The translations under genes were made by a program, and so were the position numbers. The notes below the pieces were generated by a model. The model worked only from the letters and a program-made list of their open reading frames with translations, ran no database searches and had not been told where the DNA came from. A stretch of DNA of 64,000 nucleotides from Calothrix brevissima NIES-22 (GTDB taxonomy: Bacteria; Cyanobacteriota; Cyanobacteriia; Cyanobacteriales; Nostocaceae): positions 1,612,001 through 1,676,000 of the forward strand of contig NZ_AP018207.1 in the NCBI RefSeq assembly GCF_002367995.1, written 5' to 3'. Shown here piece by piece: positions 35,815-45,457 of this stretch; position 1 is the first letter of the stretch, and each line of letters opens with the position of its first letter.

Positions 35815-36233
35815 AGTTAACTCCAGAAAAAACAACGTGTAAAGGTTATCTTGGTGCGGGTGAATGAGGTGTCAAAGGATAGTATTGGGATTGCTATTCG
35901 TTCAACCTTTGTTCCTCTGTTATTAAGAAAGATAACAATAGTTTGACGAATTTGCCTACATCCTTATGGATTAATTTTCCCTACTTACTTATGGGTTATT
36001 TTTCAGTTGGGTTAGTTGACCGCTAACTCTACTGACATACAACTGAAGTCTGTCCGCCAAGACAGATTTCGTTAATTTGTTTGTTTGGCTAAACCAGGAG
36101 GGTTGAAGCCTGGTTTCGCTTTGCCATCTCCTTTAAGATTTTCTTAAGAAGAGATGCTCAAATAAGTGGGTAAATTATTATATTCTCTATACCTCATTAA
36201 CCGCAATAAGTCAATCTAACAAAATAGAGAAAA

Positions 36234-36275
36234 CTAGCCTCCTGCGGGTAAATAGGAGGCTAGCAATATTTTTAT
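36234..36275. terminator. terminator-like hairpin, T-rich on both sides
   Basis: A 9-bp stem, CTAGCCTCC/GGAGGCTAG, with a 12-base loop. On the plus strand it is followed by caatattttta, and on the minus strand by TTTTCTC. It may end the PP2C transcript (minus strand) or an unannotated RNA (plus strand). Confidence 0.6.
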
Positions 36276-36395
36276 CAAGTTGTCAATTGAAAAAATGCTC
36301 AGATTGAACAAAATGCTGAGTATATTTACTAAAAAGTAGTCTGAGTATAGATATTTTGCGATCGCTCAAGGTAAATTTTAACGAGGGCAGACCTC

Positions 36396-36522
36396 AAGTC
36401 AACAGTCAACACTCAATAGTCAATAGTCAATAGTCAATAGTCAATAGTCAATAGTCAATAGTCAATAGTCAACAGTCAACAGTCAATAGTCAACAGTCAA
36501 CAGTCAACAGTCAACAGTCAAC
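36396..36522. repeat. STRR heptad array (agtcaac/agtcaat)
   Basis: About 18 tandem 7-bp units, 127 bp long, alternating between agtcaac and agtcaat blocks, just downstream of the PP2C gene. Confidence 0.9.
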
Positions 36523-36551
36523 ACTATTTCCAAGTTAGCCCCTAGCCCCTG

Positions 36552-37280
36552 CTAATTCTCAGCAACAGCGACGAGGGCGACTGTGATGTTATCATGCCCA
36601 CCGTGAGCTTTAGCAGCCTCAACCAGAGATTCGGCGGCTTTTTCTAACATGGAGTCTTGAAGACAGTCAGCGATTTTTGGCTCGATGAGTTCTTCGGTTA
36701 AACCGTCACTACATAGAAGTAAGCGATCGCCTATTTTCACATCTAAAGACTGAACATCGACTTGATGTAAGTCTTCTCGTCCCAAACAGCGCGATAGAAC
36801 ATGACGGAAGGGATGATTCCGTGCTTCTTCAAAGGTAATATCACCCAGTTTAATGGCTCTGGCGACCCAGGTATGGTCTTCGGTGATTTGTTCTAATTCT
36901 TCTCCCCGTAGGCGATAAAGTCGGGAGTCACCCACATGGGCGCACCAGGGACTGTCAGGTTCGCGAAAAATCAGCACAACTACCGTTGTACCCATGTCAG
37001 CACGTTCGGGGTGATTTTGCTGATCTTGCAAAATTGCTTCATTAGCTTGCCATAAAGCTTGGACTAATAATTCCTGAGAAGATTGGGAAGATTCCCAATT
37101 AGCTGTTAAATAGGCTTGAATTTCCTCAGTTGCAATGCGGCTAGCTTCCTCTCCGCCAGCATGTCCACCCATACCATCAGCAACGATGCAAAATCGCTTC
37201 TCTGGGTCAATATAGTAAGCATCCTGGTTATTAGATCGAATAAGTCCGGGATCGCTAAGACCCGCGAAGTTAAGTTCCAT
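36552..37280 (-). CDS. PP2C-type Ser/Thr protein phosphatase
   Basis: A 242-residue PP2C from ATG 37280 (MELNFAGLSDPGLIRSNNQDA); a TTG at 37295 adds five residues. The metal-binding motifs are present: RSNNQDAYY, VADGMGGHAGGE, GTTVVVLIF, HVGDSRLYR, LLCSDGLTE and HGGHDNITV. It hydrolyses phosphoserine/threonine with Mn or Mg and is the stand-alone bacterial form. The ABC1 kinase gene lies 30 bp upstream in the same direction, so they are probably one operon. It may oppose the STPK at 33.4 kb. Confidence 0.94.
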   Translation of the reverse strand: MELNFAGLSDPGLIRSNNQDAYYIDPEKRFCIVADGMGGHAGGEEASRIATEEIQAYLTANWESSQSSQELLVQALWQANEAILQDQQNHPERADMGTTVVVLIFREPDSPWCAHVGDSRLYRLRGEELEQITEDHTWVARAIKLGDITFEEARNHPFRHVLSRCLGREDLHQVDVQSLDVKIGDRLLLCSDGLTEELIEPKIADCLQDSMLEKAAESLVEAAKAHGGHDNITVALVAVAEN

Positions 37281-37310
37281 AAATTTATACTGCAATTTAT
37301 ACTCGGAAGA

Positions 37311-39047
37311 TTAATACATACGCTCAGAACGTTCAAGACGTAAAAGTAAGCGGATGAGTAAAAAGGCGATCGCGGCGGCGATTAACCCGGCGAAAACAGC
37401 TAACCAGACAAATTTATTCACCAATAAAATTGTCGCTGAAAGCGTAAATCCACTGATTAGTAAAGCATAGCTGATACCAATTTGGATATTGCTTTGCCTT
37501 CTCAGTAAACGTTCTGTTTCTAGAGAACGGACGCGCATCCGCATATCGCCCCGCTCTAATTTTTCTAGCGTGTCTTCTAGTCTCCGTGGTAAACCAAAAG
37601 CAGTAGTACTTACTTGTACTGCTTGGCGACTTAATTCATTGAGGAAGCTATTGCTTTCAGCACCATTCATATTGGTCATTAGCTGCATTGCATAGGGTTT
37701 GGCAACTTCCATAAAATTAAAATCTGGATCTAAGCCTTTACCGACTCCCTCAAGAGTGGAAAAAGCTCGCATCACAAAAGTGAAGGTTGCGGGAAATCTA
37801 AATGGTTGATTATAAGCTATTTCGTACAGGTCGTCACTGATAGCGGCCACTGATTGATTTTCAAAGGGCTTATCCATGAAATTGTCCAGCATGTACTGAA
37901 CAGAACGCCGCACGGGCCCCATGTCATCGACGGGAGCGATCGCGCCTAAATCGATCAGGGATTGGACTACGCGATCGCCATCTTTTTGAGCGATCCCAAA
38001 CAGCGTTTCCATTAAGCCTTCCCGCACGTTCGACTTAATCCGCCCCATCATCCCAAAATCGTAAAATATCAAATCGCCATTGGGGCCGACAGCAATATTT
38101 CCGGGGTGGGGATCGGCGTGGAAAAAGCCATTATTTAGCAGTTGAATTAAGTAAGCTTGGGCACCATAACGAGCGATGAGCTTGCGATCTAAACCCGCAG
38201 CTTCTAATGCTTCATATTGGCTAATTTTAATCCCAGGAACATATTCTAATGTCAGTACTCGCGATGAAGCGTAACGCCAATATACTCTCGGTACTTTCAC
38301 CCAATCATGACCGCGAAAGTTCCGCCGAAAAGTATCAGCGTTACGTCCTTCATTTAAGTAATCAATTTCTTCCCAAAGAATCCGACAACATTCTTCGTAA
38401 ATGCCAATCCAATCTCTTCCCTTCCCCCATTTGGGATGGTTTTGGAAATAACGGGCGATTCCCTTAAGAATTTGTAAATCTATTTCAAATAATTTTTTTA
38501 GTCCTGGACGCTGCACTTTGACAACTACAGCTTCGCCACTATACAGCACAGCTTTGTGGACTTGTCCCAAACTCGCCGCCGCTAGGGGAATTGGGTCAAA
38601 ATTCTGGAAAAGTTCCGGAATTTTCTTACCTAATTCTTGCTCAATAGTTTTTTCTACTTGTTCGTAGCTAAAAGCTGGGACTCTATCTTGTAACTTTGCC
38701 AGTTCTTCTACATACTCAACCGGAAAGATATCAGCACGAGTAGAAAATAACTGCCCGACTTTAATAAAGGTAGGCCCTAAGTCGAGTAAGGTATTGCGAA
38801 TCCAGATAGCTTGTGCTTTCCGCCTTGCAGCTTGTTTAGCCTCAGTTATACCGCCAGGATAACTCCAAGCTTTGTTATAACGCCAAAGCTTGAACATTAA
38901 GGTCAAAACGAAAGACCAAATATCTACAAAGCGCCGTCTACTAGAATAATTTTCCCGATTCCAACGGTATGCCTTGTCTGAATAACCTTTTTCCATATTG
39001 TTTGCGTACCGTTGGTTTTTAGCCGAATCACTTGGAAGAAAAGACAC
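37311..39047 (-). CDS. ABC1/AarF/UbiB family atypical kinase
   Basis: A 578-residue ABC1-family protein. It has the family KxGQ motif FIKVGQLFSTRADIFP, AAASLGQVHKA, VVVKVQRPG, the catalytic-type GFFHADPHPGN and YDFGMMGR, and two C-terminal hydrophobic helices (about 520-540 and 545-565) that would anchor it in a membrane. The first ATG is used; M18 (MEKGYSDK) is an alternative. ABC1 kinases in phototrophs are linked to prenyl-quinone metabolism and thylakoid or plastoglobule-like functions. The substrate is unknown. It leads the operon with the PP2C phosphatase. Confidence 0.93.
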   Translation of the reverse strand: MSFLPSDSAKNQRYANNMEKGYSDKAYRWNRENYSSRRRFVDIWSFVLTLMFKLWRYNKAWSYPGGITEAKQAARRKAQAIWIRNTLLDLGPTFIKVGQLFSTRADIFPVEYVEELAKLQDRVPAFSYEQVEKTIEQELGKKIPELFQNFDPIPLAAASLGQVHKAVLYSGEAVVVKVQRPGLKKLFEIDLQILKGIARYFQNHPKWGKGRDWIGIYEECCRILWEEIDYLNEGRNADTFRRNFRGHDWVKVPRVYWRYASSRVLTLEYVPGIKISQYEALEAAGLDRKLIARYGAQAYLIQLLNNGFFHADPHPGNIAVGPNGDLIFYDFGMMGRIKSNVREGLMETLFGIAQKDGDRVVQSLIDLGAIAPVDDMGPVRRSVQYMLDNFMDKPFENQSVAAISDDLYEIAYNQPFRFPATFTFVMRAFSTLEGVGKGLDPDFNFMEVAKPYAMQLMTNMNGAESNSFLNELSRQAVQVSTTAFGLPRRLEDTLEKLERGDMRMRVRSLETERLLRRQSNIQIGISYALLISGFTLSATILLVNKFVWLAVFAGLIAAAIAFLLIRLLLRLERSERMY

Positions 39048-39167
39048 TCTGATTCCTAAACTATTTGCGATCGAATGTCATTCGTCTTGTGTCATTTGTA
39101 CATAAATATTGACGAATGACCAATGACCAATGACTAAATATGCTTCCTAGCGGATTTTACTCAAAAC

Positions 39168-39494
39168 TTAGACTGAAGTACTACGATACTTTTGCAATTC
39201 GGTACGTAATAAGGCGATTTCTGCCCGCAGTTCATCAATCATGGCTTGCAAGTCTACAGACTCAGATCCACTGGGGCCTCGTACTGTGGTAGTTTGACCA
39301 GTACCAGCAGCCTCGGCAGCTCGATTTGCTCTTTCGATAACTTCATCTGTAAACTGGCGTAACTGTTCTCTAGCTTCGGCGTCAAATTTGCCCAGTTCGC
39401 TTAAAGCATCTGTCAAAGCGACTTCTAAGCGTTCGTTGACTACTTCAGCCACAGCTCTACCAACAAAAAAGGCTTGCAAAATTGGGTTACTCAT
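39168..39494 (-). CDS. conserved cyanobacterial small coiled-coil protein (possibly DUF6825)
   Basis: A 108-residue protein (MSNPILQAFFVGRAVAEVVNERLEVALTDALSELG...) with a phasin-like amphipathic helix, a Gly/Thr-rich hinge and a C-terminal leucine-zipper-like coiled coil (MIDELRAEIALLRTELQKY). I recall this as a conserved cyanobacterial protein, perhaps DUF6825, without firm function. It is divergent in no obvious operon; the ABC1 gene lies 120 bp further along on the same strand. Confidence 0.75.
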   Translation of the reverse strand: MSNPILQAFFVGRAVAEVVNERLEVALTDALSELGKFDAEAREQLRQFTDEVIERANRAAEAAGTGQTTTVRGPSGSESVDLQAMIDELRAEIALLRTELQKYRSTSV

Positions 39495-39616
39495 AAATTT
39501 TTGTTACGTCTGTCCGCAAGAGAATTATAACTTGCTCCAATGCTTTGCGGCTTCTACTGTGGAGATATAAATTGGCTGGGTGGTTTTGGGTTGAGAGCAA
39601 TCCTAATTTGATATGG

Positions 39617-39672
39617 GAATAAGGGAAGGGGGATAAGGGGGACAAGGGGGACAAGGAGGACAAGGAAGATAG
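39617..39672. repeat. G-rich tandem repeats (gggggacaag)
   Basis: Several 9-10 bp units of the form gggg(g)acaag in a row. A similar array occurs at 52.8 kb. Low-complexity intergenic repeat. Confidence 0.7.
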
Positions 39673-39725
39673 GGGTTTGTAATTTTTAAAGTGCTATTTT
39701 TAGCAAAAATTAAAGTTGTTGATTC

Positions 39726-39772
39726 GTAGTGAGGACTTTAGTCCTCAAAATCAGGACTGAAGTCCTCACTAC
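39726..39772. repeat. 20-bp-arm inverted repeat overlapping ABC-F stop codon
   Basis: gtagtgaggactttagtcct and its complement (one mismatch) flank a 7-base loop. Its right arm supplies the TAG stop of the ABC-F gene. It probably serves as that gene's terminator-like hairpin. Confidence 0.75.
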
Positions 39773-41379
39773 AGCGTCAGTAATTCTCGATAATAAGGCT
39801 CTGGGGTACTGGGTAAATAATTTGTCATTTGCAATGCTTGGTTGCTCAACTTGAAACTTTGAGTGATGTTGATGCGGCTGAGAAAATCTATATCGTGGGA
39901 AATTACCCAAAGGGCACCTTGGTAATCGTTGATACCTGTGACCATTTGGTCAACGGTTTGAATATCCAAGTTATTGGTGGGTTCATCGAGAATTAACAGG
40001 TCGATTTCACAGATACTAAGAATAGCGATCGCTAATCTAGCTAATTCACCCCCACTCAATACGGATGCGCTTTTGTGAACTTCATCGTATTTAAATAAAA
40101 AGTGTCCTAGCTGTTGACGCAGCAGTTGATAGCTAAGGCTAGGATTTGCAGTTTGCATATTTTCGAGAATCGTCTGCTGGCGGTTGACGATTTCATAGGT
40201 TTGGTCGAGGTAGACAGCTTTCATGGCTGGTGCGAGTAAAATCTCACCAGAATCTAAAATTGCTGTTTGCGGTTCCCTTCCCAAGATGGCTTTGGCGAGA
40301 GTCGATTTACCTGAACCATTCGCGCCCACAATGGCAATGCGATCGCCTGCGGTCACATGCAATTGTATATTTTGTAGTAGCAGCCTTTCTGATACCCAAA
40401 GACTAGCATTTTGAATATCAATTAAATTCCTCCGCTTTTGACCTTTTTCAGCTAACTGGATACTCGTTGCCTTCGTGGTTTTTACTTTGGTTGCTGCTAC
40501 TTGTTCGGTAGCTTTAGCTACAGCTATCTCATGTTTCTTTTTCGCATTCCCGGCTGAAGCTTCGGCTTTAGTTTTAATTAAGCCTGCTGACATGCGATCG
40601 ACACTACCATTCAGGAATTTAGCACGCCCACTGCGGTGAGATTGGGCGGTGCGTTGCTGTTCTTGCATCGCTGTGGTTTGAGTACGCTTGAGTTCTTTTC
40701 TGGCTACTTCATGCGATCGCACTGCTGCTGCTAACTCTATCTGTTTTTGGTGACGATATGCAGAATAATTACCCCCGTATACCTTGACACCATCAGGCGT
40801 AAGTTCCCAGGTAACATTTGTCACTCGATCCAAGAAAAATGGCTTGTGGGAGACGATGACATAAGCACCAGGGAAATTTTGCAGAAACAGACTTAAACTT
40901 TCTAGCGCTAACAAATCCATGTGGTTTGTTGGTTCATCAAGTAAGAGTAAATTTGGTTCTTGCGCTAAACCAATCGCGAGAAATAGTTTTGTCAGTTCGC
41001 CTCCGCTTAATTGATTTATGGGTAAAGATAAATCGAGGTTAGTCTGAAATTGTGTCTGTAAAATTTCTTCAATATTCCACCATTCATCTGAGATTGAACT
41101 CAAAAAATCGATTACTGTCTCTGCGGTAATAGTTTGTTTGATGGTACTAATTTGGGGTAAATAGTAAACAACACCATGACGCGAAACAGAACCTTGACTA
41201 GGACTAATTTGTTCTGCAAGTATCTTTAATAAAGTGGATTTACCTACACCATTACAGCCAACTAAAGCAATCTGTTCTCCCATGCAGATATTGAGATGAA
41301 CTCCCTGAAATAGAGTTCTATCTAAGCCGAGTTTATAACCAATATTCTCAGCTAATAAAATTGAATTCTTATGCATCAT
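39769..41379 (-). CDS. ABC-F family ATPase
   Basis: A 536-residue protein with two ABC ATPase domains and no membrane domain, so ABC-F. Domain 1 has Walker A GCNGVGKST, signature LSGGE and LLLLDEPTNHMD. Domain 2 has GANGSGKST, LSGGE and LLILDEPTNNLD. A charged linker (RSHEVARKELKRTQT...KKHEIAVAKATEQV) sits between them. ABC-F proteins act on ribosomes, in translation control or antibiotic protection; which applies is unclear. The ATG at 41379 or 41376 is likely, and TTG 41382 is in frame just before. The stop lies inside an intergenic palindrome. Confidence 0.9.
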   Translation of the reverse strand: MMHKNSILLAENIGYKLGLDRTLFQGVHLNICMGEQIALVGCNGVGKSTLLKILAEQISPSQGSVSRHGVVYYLPQISTIKQTITAETVIDFLSSISDEWWNIEEILQTQFQTNLDLSLPINQLSGGELTKLFLAIGLAQEPNLLLLDEPTNHMDLLALESLSLFLQNFPGAYVIVSHKPFFLDRVTNVTWELTPDGVKVYGGNYSAYRHQKQIELAAAVRSHEVARKELKRTQTTAMQEQQRTAQSHRSGRAKFLNGSVDRMSAGLIKTKAEASAGNAKKKHEIAVAKATEQVAATKVKTTKATSIQLAEKGQKRRNLIDIQNASLWVSERLLLQNIQLHVTAGDRIAIVGANGSGKSTLAKAILGREPQTAILDSGEILLAPAMKAVYLDQTYEIVNRQQTILENMQTANPSLSYQLLRQQLGHFLFKYDEVHKSASVLSGGELARLAIAILSICEIDLLILDEPTNNLDIQTVDQMVTGINDYQGALWVISHDIDFLSRINITQSFKLSNQALQMTNYLPSTPEPYYRELLTL

Positions 41380-41382
41380 CAA

Positions 41383-42010
41383 TTCAAAATTTAGTAATGT
41401 GATATCTAATCAAATGCATGTTGAAATAGTAGGGATATACAGATGGTAATGACACATCATAAAACAGGGAAAATCATCAATTATCCCTAGATAAAATAAA
41501 CAAAATTTTGTTAAGTTTCGTTAAATCATTAGTCTTTTTATACTTAGATTTGAGAATACGGTGCGTTACACTGCGTGATAACACACCCTACTGGATTGAT
41601 CAGCCTAATTTGGGGTAAAAAAAATTGTAGAGAGTAATAAAGCATGAAACCCAACACTCTGATATTGGGCTAACTTGCTAATTTTTTGATGAATATTTTG
41701 GCACGGTTGCGTTTCGGCAACACTTTTTGTTACTACTTCATGTCAGCTAGATTAATTGAGGCGTTTTTAGATTTAACTTTATCTACATCTGACGATAACA
41801 CATTTCCTGAAAAATACTCAATATTATTCTCAATTTAATATACAATTTCATTAATTCATAGCGAATTGGCTTGGGAAATACTCTGCGAAACTTTGCGCTA
41901 ACCTCCGCGTTCCTTTGCGTTTAAATAGTACGCGCTTTGGGGCATGGCAGTGCCAGTGCCCCTACAATCAACGATAATCTGAATTTTGCTGCGCTACCAG
42001 ATACCCGATT
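41383..42010. other. intergenic region with dispersed repeats
   Basis: 628 bp with no gene. It holds ctgcg...ttgcg-rich low-complexity sequence (41880-41927) common in Nostocales, and a partial inverted copy (about 41929-41980) of the 123-bp repeat found twice at 55 kb. Confidence 0.5.
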
Positions 42011-42029
42011 TTATGCAGAAGTCGGGTAT
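42001..42029. terminator. hairpin overlapping end of EVE gene
   Basis: ATACCCGA/TCGGGTAT stem with a 13-base centre covering the stop codon of the EVE-domain gene. Terminator or dispersed palindrome; no long T-tract. Confidence 0.45.
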
Positions 42030-42475
42030 TTGATTGCTAAAATCTTTTGAGCTACTTCTTCTGGAACCGGCATTACTGATAAGCGATTTCCGTTTCTGAC
42101 TAAAAGTAATTCTTCAGGTGTAAACTTTTCTTTCAGGGTTGCTAGAGATATCGGCTGGCTGAAACTTTCCACAAATTCTACATTAACTGTTTGCCAGCGT
42201 GGAGATTCAAGGGTTGATTTTGGGTCATAGTATTTGCTGGTAGGTTCAAACTGTGTCGGATCGGCAATATCTGTTTTACTAATACGCATTAACCCAAAAA
42301 TACCAGGCGGATTACTATTTGAATGGTAGAAAAATGCTAAGTCTCCTATTTGCATTTGACGGAGAAAGTTACGCGCTTGATAATTACGAACGCCGTCCCA
42401 GATAGTCTCTCCTTGTTTTTCTAGATCGCTGATGCTATAAACTTCTGGTTCGGACTTCATTAGCCAATAATTCAT
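42011..42475 (-). CDS. EVE-domain protein
   Basis: A 154-residue EVE-domain protein, the PUA-like fold that reads modified bases. It begins with the family pattern MNYWLMKSEPEVYSISDLEKQG and continues TIWDGVRNYQARNFLRQMQIGDLAFFYHSN, PPGIFGLMRI and DPKS. EVE proteins (related to human THYN1) bind modified cytosines or RNA; in bacteria some belong to restriction systems, but a stand-alone copy as here is typical of a housekeeping role. It starts at ATG 42475. Confidence 0.92.
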   Translation of the reverse strand: MNYWLMKSEPEVYSISDLEKQGETIWDGVRNYQARNFLRQMQIGDLAFFYHSNSNPPGIFGLMRISKTDIADPTQFEPTSKYYDPKSTLESPRWQTVNVEFVESFSQPISLATLKEKFTPEELLLVRNGNRLSVMPVPEEVAQKILAIKYPTSA

Positions 42476-42671
42476 CTATTTTATGGTCTTTACTATGTCT
42501 ATAGAGGATTATTGTAATATACGCTAAAGAGAGTGCATTAATCTGGTTAACGCACTCTTTGATAAAATTCACATTTTGCTGTTAATATCAACTGAATGCG
42601 TAAATCCCCTAATTTTAATTATGGGGATTTCCCTGTTGTCTGTTGCCCGTTCCCTGTTCCCTCTTAATAGT

Positions 42672-44324
42672 CTATGAGCTAACGGCAACTACATAAGGTT
42701 CTAAATTGGGAATTAATTTGACGTTAAATTCTGCCTCAAATACGGGCTTTTTATAATCTAAGCTCCAGAGTTCTAAGGCACAGTCATCGTCAGGATGAGC
42801 GGGGAAAATACGCAATTGTACTTCCTGAATATGGGGATAATATTCACACTGTATGCGTTGAATTGCGCCAATTTGTCTTCGGTCGAGGGCTACTGCTAAT
42901 CGTAATATTGCACTCAATTGGCTAACGATTTGGCGTTGTTGTTTGGTAAGTAGGTTGCGGAAATTTTCGTGCTTTTTCTTGGGTGGTGATTTGCGATGAT
43001 ATCTAGCTAAATTGGCGATGATTTCAACTTCGGTTTCGGTATAACCGAGTAATTCACTATTACGAATTAGATAGTAAGAGTGTTTGTGGTGAGATGAATG
43101 GCTGACATAGTGACCGCAATTATGTAAAATTGCTGCTGCCCATAGTAATTGTCGCTCTTCTGTACCCCAAAAATGTAATTTATTTTGCGTTTGGTCAAAT
43201 ATACTGAGGGCGAATTTGGCGATGCGATCGCAATGTTCTAAATTAATTTGGTATTTATTTGTGTGTTTGAGTACAGTCCTCTGGCGAATTGAACTTTGAA
43301 ACCGCAATTTATCTTCAATTAAACCGTGAGCTAGCATCCAGTCTACAATTACACCTTCACGCAGCGCCCGTTCGCAAATTGTCACTGATTCTACACCCAA
43401 AAGCGTCATAGCTTCCTGTAATATTACTGCGCCTGCCAGTATAACTTCTGACCGCTTCTCTGGCATACCAGGTATGACACTGCGTTCGATGTTAGTTAGT
43501 CTCCGCAAGCGATTTACCCAATCTCGTAAATCTTTGAGGGTTAATTGGTAACCGTTGAGTGTGGAAGGAACAAAACCTAATTTTTCTCTAGCATTAATTA
43601 GGGCTAAGGTTTCAATGGTTCCGGATGTACCAACTAAACGCGGTGTTTCGCCAAATTTGAGGTTTGCTAATACTTCTTCTACGGAACGTTCTAGCATTCC
43701 CCTGGCGTAAGCTTGGAGATACTGAAACTCTGTGTTACTGATAGGATCGGTTTTGATTAATTCTGTAGTTAAGCGCACTGCACCGATTTTTGTGCTGGTG
43801 AGGGTGCGGGGTTCGTTGCTATCCCCTAAAATTAATTCTGTGGAACCACCACCAATATCAACAATCATGTGCGGTTGGTTGTGAAACTCCATCCCCGACA
43901 GTACACCCAGATAGATGCGTCGCGCTTCTTCTTGTCCAGAAATTAAGTCAACGCTTAAACCTAAATCAACTGCAATTTTCTGGAGAAAATCTTTACCATT
44001 GGGCGCTTCGCGGACGGCGCTAGTGGCTACAGCTACTATAGTTTCGGCGTTAAAGGTTTTAGCAACTTTCTGAAAGCGTCCTAAAGCTGCGATCGCTTTT
44101 TCTATGATCTCTGGTTTGAGATCGCCGGTGACTAAATTGCGATCGCCTAATCTCACCGTTTCTTTTTCTCTGGCAATAATACTAAAAGCCGGTAGGGTAG
44201 TGTCAATTTTGACTACTACCATGTGCAGAGAATTTGTACCTAAGTCAATAGCCGCAATAATCCGGTTTTGCTTCACTGTCTGAGTCGGAAGGCTCACACA
44301 GTTAGCGGAAACTAAACTGAGCAT
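42672..44324 (-). CDS. ppx: exopolyphosphatase / Ppx-GppA family
   Basis: A 550-residue protein of the actin-like Ppx/GppA family. The N-terminal half has AAIDLGTNSLHMVVV, TIVAVATSAVREA, the phosphate-binding MIVDIGGGSTELIL and LVGTSGTIETLA. The C-terminal half is HD-like (LLWAAAILHNCGHYVSHSSHHKHSYYLI). It hydrolyses polyphosphate, and some members hydrolyse pppGpp; the long C-terminal domain is normal for cyanobacterial Ppx. A start at M1 (ATG 44324) is plausible; the conserved region begins near residue 20. Confidence 0.93.
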   Translation of the reverse strand: MLSLVSANCVSLPTQTVKQNRIIAAIDLGTNSLHMVVVKIDTTLPAFSIIAREKETVRLGDRNLVTGDLKPEIIEKAIAALGRFQKVAKTFNAETIVAVATSAVREAPNGKDFLQKIAVDLGLSVDLISGQEEARRIYLGVLSGMEFHNQPHMIVDIGGGSTELILGDSNEPRTLTSTKIGAVRLTTELIKTDPISNTEFQYLQAYARGMLERSVEEVLANLKFGETPRLVGTSGTIETLALINAREKLGFVPSTLNGYQLTLKDLRDWVNRLRRLTNIERSVIPGMPEKRSEVILAGAVILQEAMTLLGVESVTICERALREGVIVDWMLAHGLIEDKLRFQSSIRQRTVLKHTNKYQINLEHCDRIAKFALSIFDQTQNKLHFWGTEERQLLWAAAILHNCGHYVSHSSHHKHSYYLIRNSELLGYTETEVEIIANLARYHRKSPPKKKHENFRNLLTKQQRQIVSQLSAILRLAVALDRRQIGAIQRIQCEYYPHIQEVQLRIFPAHPDDDCALELWSLDYKKPVFEAEFNVKLIPNLEPYVVAVSS

Positions 44325-44575
44325 CTTATTTTCTCTCTTTTAAAGAAAAATTTTAAAAACTGGTGCTTGAGGAAAATAAAAGTTACTTGGTTAGCAACTT
44401 TACCTAAGTTCAGAAGATTTACTCTGTTACTCACAACTCAATTGACCTTTTAGAAGTATCTAAAGATGCAAGTTTAGGTTGTGTTTTTACAAATAGCAAA
44501 TAAAGATATTCTATAGATGTAAAGATGTGTAAATTCATCGACTGTAGGCAATTTCTTTATTTCTTCTTCATTTCT

Positions 44576-45457
44576 ATGCTAAAAACGCCCCTCAGCAACC
44601 AAGAACCGATATGGCTGGTGATTATTCGGCTTTTGCGGTGGCATAAACCAGAAGGACGGTTAATTCTGATGATTCCTGCCCTTTGGGCTGTGTTTTTAGC
44701 AGCCGCAGGTAAACCACCTCTACCTTTGGTGGGGGTAATTATCTTAGGAACTCTCGCCACCAGTGCAGCTGGATGTGTTGTCAATGATTTGTGGGATCGG
44801 GATATCGATCCAGAGGTGGAAAGAACGCGCGATCGCCCCCTAGCAGCCCGTACACTGTCAATTAAAGTAGGGATTGCTGTGGGGATAGTAGCGCTAGCTT
44901 GTGCGGCTGTTCTGGCGTTTTACCTCAATCCCTTAACTTTTTGGTTATCGGCTGCGGCTGTACCAGTAATTTTGTTATATCCAGGGGCGAAGCGAGTGTT
45001 TCCCGTACCCCAATTAGTATTATCTATTGCTTGGGGTTTTGCGGTATTAATTAGCTGGAGTGCAGTTACCCAAAATATTTCTCAACCTACATGGTTGCTT
45101 TGGGGTGCAACTGTATTATGGACTTTGGGATTTGATACTGTTTATGCCATGAGCGACAAGGAAGACGATCGACGCATTGGGGTTAATTCTAGCGCCTTAT
45201 TTTTTGGTAATTACGCTCCTTTAGCTATTGGTATCTTCTTTGCCGGCACAATTGCTTTACTGGCTTACTTAGGTATTGTCATTCATTTACACATTACCTT
45301 TTGGATTAGCCTCGCGATCGCCACAATTGGTTGGATTTGGCAATCAGTACGTTTAAGTCAGCCAGATTTACCTAACCCTGTTTATGGTGAAATGTTCAGA
45401 CAAAATGTTTGGATTGGTTTTATTTTACTGGCGGGGATGATTGCCGGCTGTTTCTAA
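44576..45457 (+). CDS. UbiA-family 4-hydroxybenzoate prenyltransferase (plastoquinone pathway)
   Basis: A 293-residue membrane prenyltransferase from ATG 44576 (MLKTPLSNQEP); an upstream ATG at 44525 would add 17 residues. It has the two aspartate-rich Mg-diphosphate motifs NDLWDRDIDPEVERTRDRP and DKEDDRRIGVNS, and about eight or nine hydrophobic segments. Length and sequence match the cyanobacterial 4-hydroxybenzoate solanesyltransferase that starts plastoquinone synthesis. The promoter lies in the 200-bp gap shared with divergent ppx. A strong terminator follows 70 bp after the stop. Confidence 0.9.
   Translation: MLKTPLSNQEPIWLVIIRLLRWHKPEGRLILMIPALWAVFLAAAGKPPLPLVGVIILGTLATSAAGCVVNDLWDRDIDPEVERTRDRPLAARTLSIKVGIAVGIVALACAAVLAFYLNPLTFWLSAAAVPVILLYPGAKRVFPVPQLVLSIAWGFAVLISWSAVTQNISQPTWLLWGATVLWTLGFDTVYAMSDKEDDRRIGVNSSALFFGNYAPLAIGIFFAGTIALLAYLGIVIHLHITFWISLAIATIGWIWQSVRLSQPDLPNPVYGEMFRQNVWIGFILLAGMIAGCF

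Larger units (their letters stand above)
35815..36551. other. nblA upstream region: hairpin cluster and heptad array
   Basis: 737 bp without an ORF. It holds hairpins at 36011-36027 (GTTAG/CTAAC), 36049-36066 (TCTGTC/GACAGA), 36091-36116 (AAACCAGG/CCTGGTTT) and about 36121-36155 (CATCTC/GAGATG), a strong terminator-like stem at 36234-36263, and a heptad array. It could encode a structured RNA or a long nblA leader. Confidence 0.4.

Noticed and set aside
34988..36522. CRISPR array
   Set aside because: Heptad arrays lack unique spacers; no 24-40 bp repeat with regular spacers and no cas gene was seen anywhere.
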